Part shown: in pieces, positions 5,088 through 6,588 of the stretch | Layout of the letters: every line of letters begins with the position of its first letter | How positions within the stretch are numbered: position 1 is the stretch's first letter | The notes under the pieces: model-generated | What the model saw: only the letters and a program-made list of their open reading frames with translations | What the model was told of the DNA's origin: nothing | The model's database searches: none | Translations under genes and position numbers: made by a program | Origin: Actinomycetota bacterium | GTDB taxonomy: Bacteria; Actinomycetota; Acidimicrobiia; Acidimicrobiales; Ilumatobacteraceae | DNA length: 6,588 nucleotides | Reading direction: 5' to 3' | NCBI GenBank assembly: GCA_005801025.1 | Contig: SYDZ01000071.1 | Coordinates: forward strand, 1 to 6,588

Positions 5088-6068
5088 TTAACCAGGGAAA
5101 TGGCAGGCCACAGGATGTCCTTGACCACGATCTATCAGTGCAGGCTCCTCACCAGCGCATAGATCCTGTGCACGCGGACACCGAGTCCTGAATCGACAAC
5201 CCGACGGAGGATTGACAGGACTTGGCACATCGCCAGTCAAAACCTGCCGCCTGTGAGTGCCCGCTAAACGTGGATCGGCAATGGGTATAGCCGAAAGTAA
5301 GGCTTGCGTGTATGGGTGACTAGGAGCGCTGTAGACATCGCTGGGACTACCGGACTCAACAACCTTGCCAAGGTACATCACGATGATCTCGTCGGCGATG
5401 TGCCGCACCACAGAGAGGTCGTGGGCAATAAAAACATAGGAAAGACCAAGATCGCGCTGTAATTTTTCCATGAGGTTAAGAACCTGCGCTTGGATGGAGA
5501 CGTCGAGTGCAGATACTGGTTCATCAGCCACGATCACCTGTGGACCAACAGCAAGGGCTCGAGCAATGCCAATTCGCTGGCGTTGACCCCCAGAAAACTC
5601 GTGAGGATATCGGTTGTAATGCTCAGGATTGAGTCCAACCAAAGCCATCATCTCTTGCACATGCCCCCTAGCGTCGGAGGCAGAGTTTTCCTTGAGAAAT
5701 TTCAAGGGGGTTCCAATGATTTCACCAACACTATGACGCGGGTTGAGAGAAGCAACTGGGTCTTGAAAGACCATCTGAATCTTCGCCCTCACTGCTCGCA
5801 ATTCACGCCCTGTCACAGAGGTGATGTCAGCCCCATCTAGCAATACCGTGCCCGAGGTCGGCGGAAGTAGAAGCATCAGCAATCGCGCCAAAGTTGACTT
5901 GCCACAACCAGATTCACCTACGACACCCAAGGTCTGACCTGCGCGCACTTGTACGCAAACTCCATCAACTGCTTTCACCGAATCCGTTGAACGTTGCAGA
6001 AACCCCTTGCTCGCGGTTGGGAAGTATTTGACAAGGTTCTTGGCTTCCAAGACAACTGGACTAGGCAT
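5088..6068 (-). CDS. oppF: Oligopeptide/dipeptide ABC importer ATPase, OppF/DppF type
   Basis: This is one of the two ATPases that drive an Opp/Dpp/nickel-family importer at the inner face of the membrane. The 326 residues show Walker A GESGCGKST (51-59), Q-loop VFQDP (100-104), signature SGGQRQR (159-165), Walker B VIVADEP (178-184) and H-loop His216. The oligopeptide C-terminal extension follows, with HPYT at 251-254 and a cysteine-rich end (Cys291, Cys297, Cys304, Cys322). That extension separates this family from other ABC ATPases. RHSVGEIIGTPL and VMYLGKVVESG are typical of OppF/DppF. The ATG at 6068 is preferred, giving ATGCCTAG shared with the preceding oppD stop. In-frame ATGs at 6077 and 6107 lie deeper inside oppD. 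Substrate class (oligopeptide, dipeptide or other) cannot be decided without the binding protein, so the symbol is the generic family one. Confidence 0.93.
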   Translation of the reverse strand: MPSPVVLEAKNLVKYFPTASKGFLQRSTDSVKAVDGVCVQVRAGQTLGVVGESGCGKSTLARLLMLLLPPTSGTVLLDGADITSVTGRELRAVRAKIQMVFQDPVASLNPRHSVGEIIGTPLKFLKENSASDARGHVQEMMALVGLNPEHYNRYPHEFSGGQRQRIGIARALAVGPQVIVADEPVSALDVSIQAQVLNLMEKLQRDLGLSYVFIAHDLSVVRHIADEIIVMYLGKVVESGSPSDVYSAPSHPYTQALLSAIPIADPRLAGTHRRQVLTGDVPSPVNPPSGCRFRTRCPRAQDLCAGEEPALIDRGQGHPVACHFPG

Positions 6069-6588
6069 GATTGACATCCCGCCCAAGAGCGAGCAGTTGA
6101 TCGTCATTCAAATGGCACGACGACACGCCACCCGATGCGGGAAGAACTCGCAATGTTGGCTGCACGCTGGAACAGAGACCATTCATTGAGGCGGCAAACT
6201 CACAACGAGGGTGGAAAGGACAACCTTCTGGTAAGGAAATCATTGAGGGCGGGTTACCAGCGATGGTGTGCAAGGCACCCCGTTCACTGTTGTCCAAGCT
6301 TCTGACCGATCCGAGAAGCCCTCGGGTGTAGGGATGCGATGGAGCGGCGAAAAGGGTCTGCACTTTCGCTGATTCCATCGCTTGACCGGCGTACATCACC
6401 ATGACTTCATCGGCAACTTCTGCCACCACCCCTAAATCATGGGTAATCAAAATAATCGCTGAACCAAACTCCTGTTGCAAAGTCATCATGAGTTCCAGGA
6501 TTTGTGCTTGGACGGTGACATCAAGTGCAGTTGTGGGTTCATCAGCGATAAGTAAACGCGGATTATTCACCAAGGCAATGGCGATAAC
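6061..6588 (-). CDS. oppD: Oligopeptide/dipeptide ABC importer ATPase, OppD/DppD type (5' part outside the window)
   Basis: This is the C-terminal 175 residues of the partner ATPase. The frame is open to the window edge and enters just after the ABC signature (VIAIALVNNP), so Walker A and the signature itself lie outside. Visible are Walker B LLIADEPTTALDVTVQAQ, H-loop ITHDLGVVAEVAD, MYAGQAMES and APSHPYTRGLL. The cysteine-rich end follows, with spacing C-x5-C-x9-C-x18-C. GNPPSM and PEGCPFHPRC are the OppD/DppD form of the oligopeptide C-terminal domain. The gene overlaps oppF by eight bases, showing one transcription unit. The permease and binding-protein genes are presumably further upstream on this strand, beyond the window. 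Confidence 0.93.
   Translation of the reverse strand, partial: VIAIALVNNPRLLIADEPTTALDVTVQAQILELMMTLQQEFGSAIILITHDLGVVAEVADEVMVMYAGQAMESAKVQTLFAAPSHPYTRGLLGSVRSLDNSERGALHTIAGNPPSMISLPEGCPFHPRCEFAASMNGLCSSVQPTLRVLPASGGVSSCHLNDDQLLALGRDVNHA

Noticed and set aside
4823..5191. Rightward 122-codon frame across secG and the end of oppF
   Set aside because: It is antisense to clear SecG and OppF coding sequence, is proline-rich low-complexity, and has no start signal.

Overview
The window looks like chromosomal DNA from an actinobacterium of moderate G+C (about half by eye, not computed). Supporting signs are the SecG loop with GKGGGLSDMFGGG, a large AtsA/AtsD-type arylsulfatase, mRNAs that appear leaderless, and a halohydrin-dehalogenase-like protein that, from memory only, most resembles the HheG type known from Ilumatobacter (Acidimicrobiia). 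I therefore favour an Acidimicrobiia or Ilumatobacter-like aquatic lineage, but no rRNA or other decisive marker is present.

Left part (1-3985): a cytosolic arylsulfatase gene runs leftward out of the window. It diverges, with only 39 bp between start codons, from a tight three-gene operon: an SDR-fold protein with the Ser-Tyr-Arg triad of halohydrin dehalogenases, a long-chain-type acyl-CoA dehydrogenase, and a Rieske non-haem iron oxygenase of the choline/carnitine monooxygenase type. The last two genes overlap by ATGA. The divergent promoter is compact. TTGACA-N17-TACCCT places the dehalogenase-like ATG at the predicted +1, a candidate sulfatase -10 overlaps that -35, and an 11-bp palindrome sits on both. 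Together the four enzymes suggest an undescribed catabolic module for a sulfated, possibly halogenated, aliphatic compound. Chlorosulfolipids are one speculative fit.

Middle (4034-4765): a ThrH-type HAD phosphatase/phosphotransferase follows, again apparently leaderless, convergent with a tRNA-Leu(GAG) gene.

Right part (4828-6588, minus strand): secG lies just upstream of tRNA-Leu(GAG), an order also found in E. coli (secG-leuU). Upstream of secG are the two ATPase genes of an oligopeptide/dipeptide ABC importer. oppF-like is complete, and oppD-like is cut by the window edge and overlaps oppF by 8 bp. Both ATPases carry the C-terminal four-cysteine region.

No IS element, CRISPR array, phage gene or pseudogene was seen, and no gene-free stretch exceeds 100 bp.
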